64,000 nt of DNA from Lineus longissimus. Its lineage: Eukaryota; Nemertea; Pilidiophora; Heteronemertea; Lineidae. A model generated the notes under the pieces. The model had not been told where the DNA came from, did no database searches, and worked only from the letters and a program-made list of their open reading frames with translations. Of the stretch, positions 32,913 to 44,280 are shown piece by piece. Each line of letters opens with the position of its first letter. The first letter of the stretch is position 1. The stretch is from contig NC_088326.1 in the NCBI RefSeq assembly GCF_910592395.1, positions 6,639,001-6,703,000 on the forward strand, written 5' to 3'. Both the position numbers and the translations under genes were made by a program.

Positions 32913-33796
32913 AAGGTAAAAAGACGAGAGACAAATCTCAGATATAATTATACGACTTGAAAGTTGTAGGACTAGTAGCTGGAGCCATGGTTGCAATTTC
33001 GTGAATGTCTCTGGAAGGGACATTGTGTCAAATTTAATGACCTCGGTCCTTCACTAGAGGTGATAGCAACAAAGTTGTCGACGTGGAATTTAGTCTCGTA
33101 TCACATCTCCTATTGTGTTGAAAAAAGTTGTCTTCCTCTTGTAGTTTCAGGGCAGTAGGAGTCCCAAGACAACATGTTACTGCTGGGACAAGCATGTTTT
33201 GATGTGGCAGGAAAGTCCGAAACAAATTTAAAATATTTCACATCCTGCTCTTGTGGCACATTCATCCAAGAGGTTCCATGGACATAGACATCATTAGGAC
33301 ATCTGAATGTATGCTCCCTCCACCATGGATGCTTTTGAACCGTAAGGGCATGCACTAGGTTTTATTCACATTGTCATTGCAGTTCTGAGTTCTGTCTCGT
33401 ACAATGTATGGAAGGCTATCCAATGGAAAGAAATAGGAACAACATTTTTTATAGCTTTTTACTGGGCTACTCCAAATTTATTCAATACCTCAAATGAGGC
33501 AAAAACAAAAAACCTATTGGCGTTGTGCCTCATCGTCAAAGTTAGTGGATGTGTGTCATTAACCACAACCATCATGCTGTTTCCCTGAAATGCAAAAAAA
33601 TATAATTTAGACTCATGAATTAGAATGCTCTTGTTGTGTCCCACAATCCTCTCTACACAACCCAACTTGCCCAAATTGCAAATTATTATTTTATCAATTA
33701 CTAGTAACTGGCTTCCATGAAAGAGTCGAATTTATCGGCCACGGGGGGGGGGGGCATCCCTGACGCTGTGGAAGACTCTCTGATGCACTCAGGATG
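32913..33796. other. no supportable gene
   Basis: Two minus-strand frames (33110-33355 and 33459-33674) are open but unrecognised, without a clear splice context. A G-run lies at 33742-33753. Confidence 0.35.
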
Positions 33797-34040
33797 CTAT
33801 CCCGGGATGCTATCCCGGGATGCAATACTAGACTTTACCTCTCCATCCACCTTCCTCAGCAGACTGTTGCGGGGTGTTGCTGGGTTGGTCTCCATGGCCC
33901 AGAAATTAAAGAGGACCAGCACCTTCTCCCAGCTGGTGATGGCGATGGTGGTTGTAGCCCTGGTCACCTTGATGGTGGTCTTGTAGTCGTTGGTGCTGAC
34001 CAGGGCCCTCACCTCCTCGAACACCTCTGTGGGCATATCA
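33797..34040 (-). CDS. unrecognised helical protein, exon 3
   Basis: Acceptor tttattccag ends at 34041. The first base completes an Arg codon from exon 2, then DMPTEVFEEVRALVSTND and TIAITSWEKVLVLFNFWAME. Coding may end at 33839, where gag/gtaaag is a good donor in phase 0, or run on to the stop at 33797-33799. SWEKVLVLFNFWAM vaguely resembles the BH1 helix of Bcl-2 proteins (NWGR.VALF.F), and an intron soon after BH1 is usual there, but no BH2 or convincing BH3 is seen. I do not assign a function. Confidence 0.6.
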
Positions 34041-34426
34041 CTGGAATAAAAATTTCGAATAAAGTATACATTATATAGATACAGGCCTATCCTATAGTAT
34101 TCGGGGGGGGGGGGGGGGGCGCTGTGATTTCCACTTTGGCTTGGCCTACTCGAAGATCCAAGGCCCGGTGTAACACTGTGGTTGTTCCCCATATCTCAGT
34201 GTTTCCATACAATAGACAGCGACCACGACTTTTCAAAAGGGGGAAACACAGAAAAACTTGTAAATCTATCTTTGTCTGCTCCCAAACAAAGAGGAGAAAC
34301 ATTCAAAAACATTACACCAGGATTAGTGTTAATTTCTCCTATTTCCCGGTGTCCTTATCCTATAGTGTACTTAAGCAAATAAGAATCAAAAGCACTTTGA
34401 AGCAAGTCATGCTCTATAATATTTAC
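34041..34426 (-). other. intron of the unrecognised gene
   Basis: Donor gtaaat, acceptor ttattccag. Contains a 17-base G-run near 34104-34120. Confidence 0.6.
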
Positions 34427-34524
34427 CGAAAAATTCGGACATTCCTCCTTGGGGCATTTGCCCTCATCAGCCGGAGCAGCTGTTTGTGGACCAGCCCAAT
34501 CTCCTTAATTACAGCAGGATAAAT
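34427..34524 (-). CDS. unrecognised helical protein, exon 2
   Basis: A 98-base exon between atttcag and gtaaat. It encodes IYPAVIKEIGLVHKQLLRLM and RANAPRRNVRIF plus two bases of an Arg codon finished by exon 3. It starts in phase 0, matching exon 1. The strong helix propensity continues from exon 1. Confidence 0.65.
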
Positions 34525-35222
34525 CTGAAATAACAAAGACATGCTGAAGCGGTATAATATTTGACACATTATTAGCAGGGGCGTAGCCAGCTTTTTTATG
34601 GGGGGGGGCAAAATGACTGACTCTTCGGCCAGGAAACAAGCATTAGCCTAACTGATTAGGCCTAGCCTGCGTTACTAGTAATAAGCTGCATCCAAACCCG
34701 CGAAAAAGCCCCCCCCCCCCCCACCACCACCATCTAAACTTTACAATATCATTTTTTGGCGTGTTTGCCCATTCCCGCCCTCCAGTTCCCGCCACAATCA
34801 AATAGATTCGATTCGTGCAGAGCGTCTCATCCCATGGCAACGTTCAGGCGGTGAAGGTGATGATGTTATGGTCCCCTAGGTCAGTTATGCTGGCTCTACA
34901 TTCCAGCTCATGGCTTATTAATCGTGCTTCTGAACGAAAACAACGCCTACAAAGATTTATGACCGCTGTTTTTCAATTCTTAGTTGATTATTATTGCTTC
35001 TATCGATGAACAAATATGTGAAATGACGTAAGTGCGGTCCACCGCTTTTTTACGAACAACCATTCGGAAACCTTCGGGTATTTTCGGCTTGGCTGTCGAA
35101 GTCACGTCTTTACCGCCCACTATGTATAAAAATCAAATGTTTCATAATGCTCTCTCTCATAAATGCTCTGTTCGCCCTATGGGCCATATTGAGTGATAAA
35201 ATAACTTGAATTCGATGTTTAC
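34525..35222 (-). other. intron of the unrecognised gene
   Basis: Donor gtaaac after 35223, acceptor before 34524. Includes a 16-base C-run (34709-34724). No other feature. Confidence 0.55.
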
Positions 35223-35420
35223 CTGTACTAGCTGGTGCCTCCTGGACTCAGCTCGCCCAACACTCTGGGCGTACTTCGCCGTCAGGCAGGCCAAAACTCC
35301 GTCCAGTTCGTGGCTGAATGCCACAAACCTTGACATTTCCTCCGCATCAACAATTTTCCATTGAAACTTTCTCCGAAAATTGGAGAAAGCTCCAGTGACT
35401 TCTTCCTTGAGGTTCTCCAT
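35223..35420 (-). CDS. unrecognised helical protein, exon 1
   Basis: ATG at 35420 in an acceptable context (aacaATGG). 66 codons: MENLKEEVTGAFSNFRRKFQ, EEMSRFVAFSHELDGVLA, AESRRHQLVQ, ending at donor cag/gtaaac in phase 0. Three exons joined in phase give at least 166 residues, mostly amphipathic helix, with no signal peptide and no membrane segment. It is the best candidate for a host gene of unknown function here. Confidence 0.65.
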
Positions 35421-35764
35421 TGTTCAAAACAGAAATCATTCAAATTACCCGCCAAATCCTTATGAGGGTCAGTCAATGGGTGTGTGTGTGGGGGATGTGG
35501 GGTGGGGGAGGTTACTTCACTCGAGTCCTTCAGGGCCAGGTTGAGGACTGGACATTATTACTTTTGTTTACACGTATTTTGCTTCCCGCTCTAAGAGGCC
35601 TGACATGTTGCCCCGCGCCAAAATCATTCACCTTCCCTGGAAGAGTTGTTCCCGAACACCCCTGGCCTCGCTGCTCATTAGACTCTTTCAGATACAAATA
35701 CTTCAACGAGAACTCGCCCGTATATGTCTCAAGATTGTACTTTTTTTATTCAGAGAGCAACTTA
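35421..35764. other. 5' flank of the minus-strand gene
   Basis: Probable promoter region between the ATG at 35420 and R1 copy B, with a (tgtg)/g-rich stretch at 35478-35510. No definite promoter element. Confidence 0.35.
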
Positions 35765-37593
35765 AACTAGTATTGGGCAATTCGCCTAACAGCAAATTGC
35801 AGACCATATCCCTGGTGAAAGTATTTTGTCATGTTGAGAAATTAGGTTTGCACCAGGATATAACCAGATAAATCAGAGGCAAATAACCCTGAATAACCAG
35901 CTGAATTAGGTTGTGACAGTAGGTGCATCATAAATACTAGAATTAGCGATGGTTCTGGGACTGCAACAACTCAGCACATGGATGGTCAGAATCCAGCAGA
36001 CAACAAGCAAATGTAATCTGAATCTCAACATCTTTCGTATCTTTTGATGAGTTTTCTGGTCGAGTGAGGGAAACCAGTTGGCCATCTGATATGGCTGGTG
36101 GGGATGAAAGCTCCCAATGTTGGGACGACCAATAATACATTGCGTCTCCACAGTATTTATATTATAATACCTCCCTCCATGCACACATGGTTCTGCTGCC
36201 AATTTTTTCTTCAAATGATCTAGGTGTCAATCATGCACTTGTGTGTACTAGCACCACGTAGGTAACTTCTGATCTGATCTTAAGTGGCAGGTTTTTGGTG
36301 CTTTGTCCTGGTGCTCATTTTTAAGATGACAAAACACTGTCACCAGGGATATGGTCTGCAATTGCTGTTAGGAAAGTCACAACCTGGGGACAAAAAATAA
36401 ATGTGATTTAGACTTCGCATTCCTTTGAAGTGTAGGTTGCAACATCCCAGGCCATTGATGCATGCATGGTCACAACATAGGGGCAACCGGGAATCATGGC
36501 AAGGATTTTTACAACCATTCTTTTGAGGTGTAGATTGTGATGTGAGGGAAGTGTCTTGATCTCTACATAAAATTCCTTCGACATGGTGCAACAAAACAGT
36601 CCAGTAGATATACATGGTCATAGCATGCGGCATCGAGACAACCAGTATGCAAGGTTACGGCCAGGCCCAAGGGGTATGACCGATCAGCACTAAGAGTAAA
36701 AACGTAACATGCAATAATATCTTTTTAAACTAACTGCCACAGTAGGTTTATTTATTCAGTCTTTTTGAAGTAAAAGTATTACAGTGAAAAGAACGAAATA
36801 CGGCTGGAATATTATACTGGTTTGTCGTCGGACGGCAAATTCAGCACTGCACCGATGTCAAGGTTAAGACGGTTATACGACTTTGCCTCATCAGCTCCTC
36901 GTGGTCAAGGCTCCTATATCCGTGACTGATGCGGTCGCAGAACAGAACAGATGCTGATCATCCCCGTCACTGCGTCAGGCTGTAAAACAGAGCGAGGAAA
37001 TATTTTAACTTTCCACCAGAAGTTTTATCATTCATTATTCAGACCAACAGACACTGACTACCTGCTAATAGTCTATGAATTTCATTGTCATAATTCAGAA
37101 CAAACACTTATCACCTTTGCTGACAATATTTTCAGAAGGTGTGTACATTCGTGTGTCCATTTACACTGCACGTGTATACGTGCTTTACTGTACATTTCTA
37201 CAGGAGTGAGCAGGATGTACAGAAAAACGATCTCCAAAACTGTTGCTTTCAGCACTCGCGACACGTTAAGCGAGGTTTTAGCAATTATTTTCAGTGAAGG
37301 TATATCTCATGTGTAGAGTCTGGGTGATTTTGAGACATTCTTAGGTGTTTAAGGCGCACAGTTTGATGAAACTTGCCCGAATTCGTAATTTTTTTGATGA
37401 ATGTATATCCGCCATTGCGGGGATCTGGAAACTTTCGGATGACAAGTTTGCCTCAAAAGATGGACGTGCTCCCTATAATCACCCAAACTAACAGCGAATA
37501 TATATTCTTAAGATCCTTTTCTTGACCTCTGATGAGTTAATTTTGTCTGATGCAGTGTTTCAACACAAATTTGAGGGCGATTACAATCACGAA
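35765..37593 (+). mobile_element. R1 repeat, copy B, left part
   Basis: Collinear with copy C (59370-61187), starting aactagtattgggcaattcg and stopping at caatcacgaa, where a 7.6-kb insertion begins. The remainder, including the terminal hairpin, is at 45191-45590. Confidence 0.9.
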
Positions 37594-38698
37594 CAAGAGG
37601 CCCAAGGGCCTGGCGCTCAGCTGGATGACCTAATAACATAGGACTGAGGGTGTAAAGTAGTAAATATCGGCTTTATACTACTGTTTGAAGGTCAAGAGAA
37701 CACGTTATACCACTAAAATTTCCAATGCAGAGCTGCCAGCTGGATGAAATATGATTGAACTAATCAGCCATGGTATGTAAATATTACAGGAGGCAACGGA
37801 ATATATCCCTAGTTCAGTATGTTGTATCGGTAGCTTTACAGAAAAGAAGTGTCAGAGAGGATGAGACTTCTCCATGGACAACTGTGGTATGTCCAGGCTG
37901 GGTTGTACAGCATAAGGATACAAAATGCTGTCTGTAATTGAGAGGTATCCTGATTTAACAGAGGTCAAAATAAATAGAAATGACCAGTTTGGGACTAACA
38001 CCACTGTCTTTTTTTTAATAAGGTAAAGATTACAGGAGTCAACAAAATTAATTTTATTGAGAGAAATTGACCTGTCCTGCAGGTGGTTGGAATTACAATA
38101 CAAAGGGTCATGACATTGTGCTCTACTGCGTATCCCTAGTGAGTCGATCTATCCTTGGCGCAGACAGGTTCAAATTGGCTACATCTTGAATAGATTGAAT
38201 TGCGATGAAAATCTAATGCAATAAAGGAGCAATATCGAAGAGACAAATTAATCAAACCAATTGTCCACAGACTCGGACCCTGAAATGGCGTGATGTATGC
38301 GTGCATATAAAAGTATATCAATTGGTCCGATAGAGATGATGAGGCAATGTCAATATGCCTTGTTCCTTAGTCAGCAATATGCCCCTTTTTATACGGAGAA
38401 GAAGGAGAACCCAGATAGGCCTTCACATGTCGGCTTCCAAATGGCTCGAACCAACTGTACTATCACTACTATAAATTTAAAATGCGTGCTCCTCCTACAT
38501 GTAGCAATGTCTCGGCCAAAAAGGCACTTAGTCGACAGGCAAGCTAGAAGTTCAGTACCGTGAGGAGCTCCTTGGTAAGGCCATGTCAGGTTCCGCACGC
38601 CTCTTCATATACATCAAGTATTGAAAGCTGTAGTGAGCACATAAAAATACCATGGTCACCTTAATTTGAAAATCCCTTCATAATCAAGGGCTACCTCT

Positions 38699-38707
38699 GA
38701 CTAAAAC
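38699..38707 (+). repeat. 9-bp target duplication, left (Ulp1 element)
   Basis: gactaaaac, repeated identically at 42769-42777. Confidence 0.8.
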
Positions 38708-38785
38708 GATAGATGCGAAATGCAATCACCTACAGTACCCGCCTCGTTTTGAAAATAGATTCTTGGGATTTCCTCCAGATGAAAC

Positions 38786-39420
38786 ATGGCGGCCAATTCA
38801 GAAGTGGCGGGCCTGTTCGATGAATTTGTTCCGAGCCATTTCGGCATCGCAAACTCATGCGAGAGAGCGAAAGAGATACTGTGCTCTTTTGAAACGTTGA
38901 CATTCCTAAGTATTGACAATCATGTCATATTTAGGTCGAAAGAAGAGGTTGCGGCTGTATCCGAATCAGTATCACCGATACCGTCTGTTTCTCCTCAACC
39001 ATCTGATTCTTCTTCCGTGACAAACGAAAACAGTGATTGTGAAGTTGAAGTGTTGCCTCAAATTCCATTAAAGACTCACCCGAAGAGGACGACTGTCTCA
39101 AAATGTGTGGAGTACCTTTCAACACTGAAGAATATGGTGTATGACGTTACTGATGAGGAGGACTTGAACAATTTCCAGGCAGTGCTCCAAGAACAACTCG
39201 ATCGCCTGAAGGCTGGTTGTGATATTGATTCTGGCTTGACTGTGCTAAATTCTTCAAAACAGACCACCAAAAAAAAACCCATCCAAAAGCTGGCAACCAC
39301 CAAACATCCCATCAGCTTAGAAAAAAAAATTTTTTTCAGGGCGCGTAGGTAAAAGGGCAAATCTGATGAAGACGAACTTTCAAGTCAATGTGCCAGTGGA
39401 CTTAAAAATACCTCGAAAAA
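38786..39420 (+). pseudogene. Ulp1-element protein, N-terminal region
   Basis: ATG at 38786 (aacATGGCGG). Encodes MAANSEVAGLFDEFVPSHFG, an acidic/Ser-rich linker (SVSPIPSVSPQPSDSSS), a helical segment (EEDLNNFQAVLQEQLDRLKA) and a Lys-rich tail. The frame breaks at the A9T7 run (39320-39336), or a splice acceptor is used there (tttttttcag). It then continues as KRANLMKTNFQVNVPVDLKI up to 39420, where an F repeat is inserted. Beyond the insertion the frame resumes exactly at 40599. No family is recognised for this part. Confidence 0.65.
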
Positions 39421-40471
39421 GAATGAAATGGCCAGGGCCATTGTGCTCACCTCATGTGGAGGAAAGATGGATAAAGAGCATGGTATTGTGTCATGTAGTG
39501 TTAGGTTTGATGTAGGTCCAAGCAATTACAATTTCCCCAAAATGGCCAATTTACAATACATTCGACCTCTGTGACCTTGAAAAGTAGGTCAAATCAAAGA
39601 AGACCCGGGTGACACATTGAATGGTTGTTAGAATTAGATGTACCTATGATATAAAATTGGTGCCAATCGGGCAAGTCATTACTAGGAATAATGGCATTTT
39701 GAAGAGATTAGGATTTGGCCCCCTCCCTGGAGGCCAAACGGCAAATCAGATCGCACCAAACTTCGGTACCTAAGATCACCTGACCAAGGGGTACATGTGT
39801 ACTTAATTTGTGATCAATAGTCATTGCAGTTAAGAAACGTGCCATAGTTACGGCCTGACGGCGAATTTACGCCATTTGACCTCTGTGACCTTGACAAGAA
39901 GGTCAAATTAAAAACCTGTGTGACATATACTGTACGGTGGTTAGATGTACCCATGATATCAAATTGGTGGCAATCGGGCAAGAAATTAAGGAATAATCAC
40001 ATTTTTAAGGTTTTTGGATTTTGCCCCCTGGTGGACAAGTGGTGAATCATATTGGACCAAACTTCGGTCCCTAAGATCACCTGACTAAGGGGTAAATGTG
40101 TACCAAATTTGGTATCAATAGCCATTGCAGTTTAGAAACGTGCCATCGTTACATCCTAACGGCCAATTTACACCATTTGACCTCTGTGACCTTGAAAAGG
40201 AGGTCAAATCAAAAACCCGGAGGATATATGATGCACCTTTGCTAGAAGTACCTACCATATTTTTTTCAAAATTTCCCGACTACTATTAAGGGAGATATTG
40301 CATATTTTCACTTTTAACGTTTGGCCCCCTGGTGGCCAAACCATGAAACGAATCGGACCGAAACTTGGTCTCCAAGGTGTCATTACATAAGGGTACATGT
40401 GTACTAAGTTTCAACTCAATAGCTCTAACAGTTACGAAACGTGCCCTGCTAACGGACGACGGACGACGACG

Positions 40472-40542
<71 letters not shown>

Positions 40543-40598
40543 ACGACGGACGCCACGGTATGGGATAAGCTCACCTCTGCTAAGAGGTGAGCTAAAAA
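39421..40598 (+). mobile_element. repeat family F, copy 2 (inside the Ulp1 gene)
   Basis: Near-identical to copy 1, with AAAAA on both sides (39416-39420, 40594-40598). Taking out 1178 bp rejoins codon A/CG (Thr) and the reading frame. It contains the same three modules and ends with the gctcacctctgctaagaggt hairpin. The high identity of the two copies implies recent spread. Confidence 0.9.
40462..40545 (+). repeat. (gac)n microsatellite
   Basis: About 24 tandem gac units in F copy 2, much expanded relative to copy 1 (28965-28990). The poly-Asp frame through it is an artefact. Confidence 0.95.
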
Positions 40599-41554
40599 CG
40601 GACAATGCATCGTCAAAACGCGTGTGTGATTGCGCAGGAAGTCACGAGATGCCGCTCACACCAGCTATGCCCTCCATGTCATCTGTGTCATTAGAGACAC
40701 CCGTATCCTCCAAGCCATCCGTGTCGCCCAACGAATTCGTCTCGTCTGAGCCATCCATGTTCTCCAAGTTATCTGTCCCCTTCAAATCCAAGCCATCCGA
40801 ACCCTCAAAGCAATCTGAGTCACAAGTGTTTGCCAAGCCAACTGTGTTCTCCAAGCCAAACGTGTCCGCAAAGCCATCAGTGCCAGCCGTGCACTCTTTG
40901 AACAAAACTGTTGTGAAAATTGCTCCTCACAGTATCACTTCACTTCAGCTACACTCGCTTTGTTCTGAACTCCCAAAAGGGAAACTTCTGGCACTGAAAG
41001 CAATGGACCCAGTCTTCAGGGAAGGTTGGCTATATGACGAAATACTCAATGCCTATTTCAATTGCTTGTGTCGTGAAAACCAGAACTTACTATATATCTC
41101 CTCTTGTTCAATGCTCATCATTGAAAAAGGTTCCAGTATTGGTTCATTGTTCACGGAAGAGAAAGAAAACTTGGCGGGAAAAACTCTCATCATTGCGCCG
41201 TGGAATTCTAGTGGTGGTCACTGGGTGATGGTGTGTCTTGACATTGTGAATAGGGTGGTCATTTATATGGATCCATCCCAAAAAATTGTTGATGGAACAA
41301 CAGGTGTTAATAGTGTGAAAGCCATCATTGCCCTAAGAATGATGGCCAGGGTGGCCAAAGAGAAGTTTGGCATACAGAGTGTGGCACTGTCATGTCCTCC
41401 GCACTCCACGCAGAGTGACGGTTCTAGTTGTGGTGTGTATGTGTGCTGGTTTGCCCACCAATTAGGCTTGCAATGGTCTGTTACACAGCATCTAGACCAG
41501 CGTCAGTTCAGAGGACTAATTCTTGAGAAGATCAGGAAATATAATGTATTGTAA
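40599..41554 (+). CDS. Ulp1/SENP-like cysteine protease (peptidase C48 type)
   Basis: After a Pro/Ser/Lys-rich tandem linker (units like KPSVSPNEF and KPTVFSKPNVSAKPSV), the protease domain runs from about 40985 to the stop TAA at 41552-41554. Catalytic residues are visible: His in SSGGHWVMVCLD, Asp in VVIYMDPSQ, the oxyanion Gln in HSTQSDG and Cys in GSSCGVYVCW. Such enzymes process or remove SUMO/ubiquitin-like modifiers. The domain is intact, with a frame unbroken from the F-repeat border. Carried by a TIR element, it may act in host SUMO control or in processing of the element's own proteins. Confidence 0.85.
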
Positions 41555-42768
41555 AGTTATTGCGCAGTTCCAATATTGGTTTTCGTTGTTCATGACACCT
41601 TGGATTCATTGCATTTTTATCAGTGATTGTTGTAATCAGTTCTTCCAGGATAATACTAGAGAGTTCTTTCGATTCTGTACTCTGTCAACGAATATTAGTA
41701 ACTAGTATTGTATAAAACTATGTTGTCCTTATGAATATATGTATTGAATTTTGCATTCTCGAAGGTGTAAGAACTGCATTACATGTAATCAATATTGTGC
41801 CTCAGTTGTGTCTTTCTCATTGGGCACTGTTCTTGCCTGGAGCTTGAAATAAAAAGGTATCTCACAATATTATTCATGTTATTGTCAGTTCAACTTCTTT
41901 CCAGGGCAAGAAAATATTGTCCCTGCCCTGTCATCTTGAGGTGCCAATCTAATCTCCCTTGCAACACAGAAACTTGGGACTGTTTATAACGGTGTTGGAA
42001 CTAGTGTTACGTGGAACAACCAACCCAGTATTCTAGTATAATTGAAAGATTTTGGCACCTAAAGATAAACTAGAAAAAAATGTTTTTGCCCTGCAGCATC
42101 CTGAGGAAATCAGTAGGCCTACGGGCTGTTACTCCCCCCTAGTCCAAGGAGGAGGACAAGAAGAACACCTGAACTCGGCGGCCCAGGATTGCCCTAGCTG
42201 GAGCTAAAAGAGCTACATTAACTGAACTTCACTCATTAATCCTCAATTGATCTGGTACCATGATCTTGCACCTTGGATGATGCTTGAATTACTGGACAGT
42301 GCTGGACGCAGACGTCGTACCCACCCCCACCCCCACCCCCTGCCGGGTCCCTACCAACCTGGACCAACCTACATGTCCTAGTAACCTCTGAAGGTAAAAG
42401 GGGCGTGGCACATTAGAAATATCTATCTGCTAATAGCTGATTTGAGCCATGGGATTTATGTTCAGGGTTCCCTCCAGGTGCTCTGGTTTCCCCCTACACT
42501 ACCTGAGGTCCCTCTGCACTAGATTGGGGATTAAAAAATTATCAGAAAAAAATTGACAACAAATGGCAGAAAGTAACTCTCATTTATGTGGAGAAATGAC
42601 AAACTAATGTTATTACTCTCTATAAATACAGATCAAGCAAACACGTGTCAAAAGTTAAAAATAAATTATCCCATCGGAAAACCCTCAGCCCAAGAATAGA
42701 TTAGTGACGTCATTGAGTTAATTTCAAAACGAGGCGGGTACTGTAGGTGATTGCATTTAGCATCGTCC
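41555..42768 (+). other. 3' non-coding part of the Ulp1 element
   Basis: Contains ataatactagagagttc-type AT-rich sequence, ttgaaataaaaagg (possible polyadenylation near 41846) and a (cccac)n run near 42322-42340. No frame of note before the right TIR. Confidence 0.5.
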
Positions 42769-42777
42769 GACTAAAAC
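42769..42777 (+). repeat. 9-bp target duplication, right (Ulp1 element)
   Basis: gactaaaac, same as 38699-38707. Confidence 0.8.
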
Positions 42778-43271
42778 AGCACCCATAAACAATTGACCAC
42801 CAATTTGACCCCAGCTCCTAACTGCGGGAAAACCCAAGTCCAGCAACCAAAAGTACCAAAAATACATTTTTGTTTACATTTGAACTGCACACATGCGTTT
42901 GTTTACAATTTCATTTCCCGCGAAATCTCGAAAATCAGGTGACCTGCAATCGTGGATTGAAAATAACATTAACCTGGGTTCAGGTATACCGGCTGTTCCA
43001 ATCATCCCCCAACAGCCAGCTGTTCAAAAGGTAATGTTATTCACCCCACAGGGAGTGCAGGTAATTGATTAAGCCCCTGCATAACTTAACACTATAACAG
43101 CAATGGCTTGGCTTCTGTGGTAAGGAGAATTGACAGTTTTTTACGGGAGTAACATTATTGTGTTGCTTAAAACGTCTACTTTTTACTCATGTAAGAATCG
43201 TAGTACTAATAATAACTTCAACTTATTTTCCGGTTATGATGGAAACTTCGGAAATTAGTTCTATTAATTCT

Positions 43272-44280
43272 GGTAGTTGATAAAGCTTGGAATCAGTGAA
43301 ACCTTGGAACCAGTGATAAACCTTGGAATCAGTCCTAAAAATGCATAAAAACATGAAATAATGCCATTCGAACCTAACGTGGTTACGAATCAACATTTGG
43401 AGCTTATTCTTACATGATCAGATCGGAATTTTATGGTAATTTAGAAATCTGTCGCATATCCGATTCAATAGTCTATATTTTAGAACAACCCAGTTGTACC
43501 TCGCCTCCAGTGTACAGTACTGATCTCCCAAATATGGGAAGACACGCCCACCACACACCCATAATATGGACCAATAGCGCTCCTCTTATAAATACGCCAC
43601 CACCACACGGGGCCTATTTGAACTACGGATCGGTCTGTTCATACAGGGTGATACAGAGAAAATTGGGGGCCTGTCATGCATTATGCATGGATAAGGTTGA
43701 CGACTATGTCTAGGCCTAATTGTCTATGATTGACTGATATTTTATAACAAACGATGAATAAAAGAAGCCTAGTCATGTATGTTTATTACCGAAGTTTGCG
43801 GATGAAAATTTCCTTCGCCGTGAGCGATTTCTTACATCTTCCAGTACGCATCGAGGGATGCAGAGATCTTTGTGACGTCACCAGTTCTAAGCGGTTTTTT
43901 TTATTCACGTGTGTGTTTGTCCTATGATCTCGTGCATCTAGTACCGAGCATAATACTTTATCGTCTATGGAATACAAAACAATCATAAAAACTAATTTTT
44001 GCTTCCATTGAAGAGAAATAAAATATTTTAACGAGCACAGCGCATTGCCAATTGATGACGTCATCCTCCACATTAAAAATGTTGGCTTCTGAACTAACTG
44101 GCAAGTTGCTATCAATAAAGTCAGCTGGGACGAGACTGTCAGTTGGGAGGGTATAAATCGTGGAAGGAACGCACCCGATTTCCCGCGCTATTTGCACAGT
44201 GATTCCATGGTTTACATTGAATATTCCAAGGTTTATCAGTGTTTCCAAGGTTTCACTAATTCCATACTTTATCAACTACC
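43272..44280. mobile_element. 1-kb TIR element with 9-bp duplication, copy 1
   Basis: Starts ggtagttgataaagcttgga and ends actttatcaactacc. The ends are inverted over about 60 bp through an attccaaggtttatcagtg-type block. The perfect duplication attaattct lies at 43263-43271 and 44281-44289. No transposase. A second copy is at 54193-55219. Confidence 0.9.

Larger units (their letters stand above)
38708..42768 (+). mobile_element. 4.06-kb Mutator-like element carrying a Ulp1 protease gene
   Basis: The TIRs are about 47 bp: left 38708-38754 and right 42722-42768 share aaatgcaatcacctacagta and ccgcctcgttttgaaa, with four mismatches in the outer 10 bases. A perfect 9-bp duplication flanks it. 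TIR length and 9-bp duplication point to the Mutator superfamily, where Ulp1-carrying elements are known in plants (Kaonashi/KI-type MULEs). No transposase is visible, so this copy is non-autonomous or a gene-capturing derivative. Confidence 0.8.

Noticed and set aside
33110-33355. Minus-strand frame with Cys/Trp-rich product (HTFRCPNDVYVHGTSWMN)
   Set aside because: It looks protein-like, but no family, splice context or repeat copy supports it.
40397-40597. Long poly-Asp N-terminus fused to the Ulp1 frame
   Set aside because: It is the (gac)n microsatellite of F copy 2 read in frame; the real coding sequence is interrupted there by insertion.
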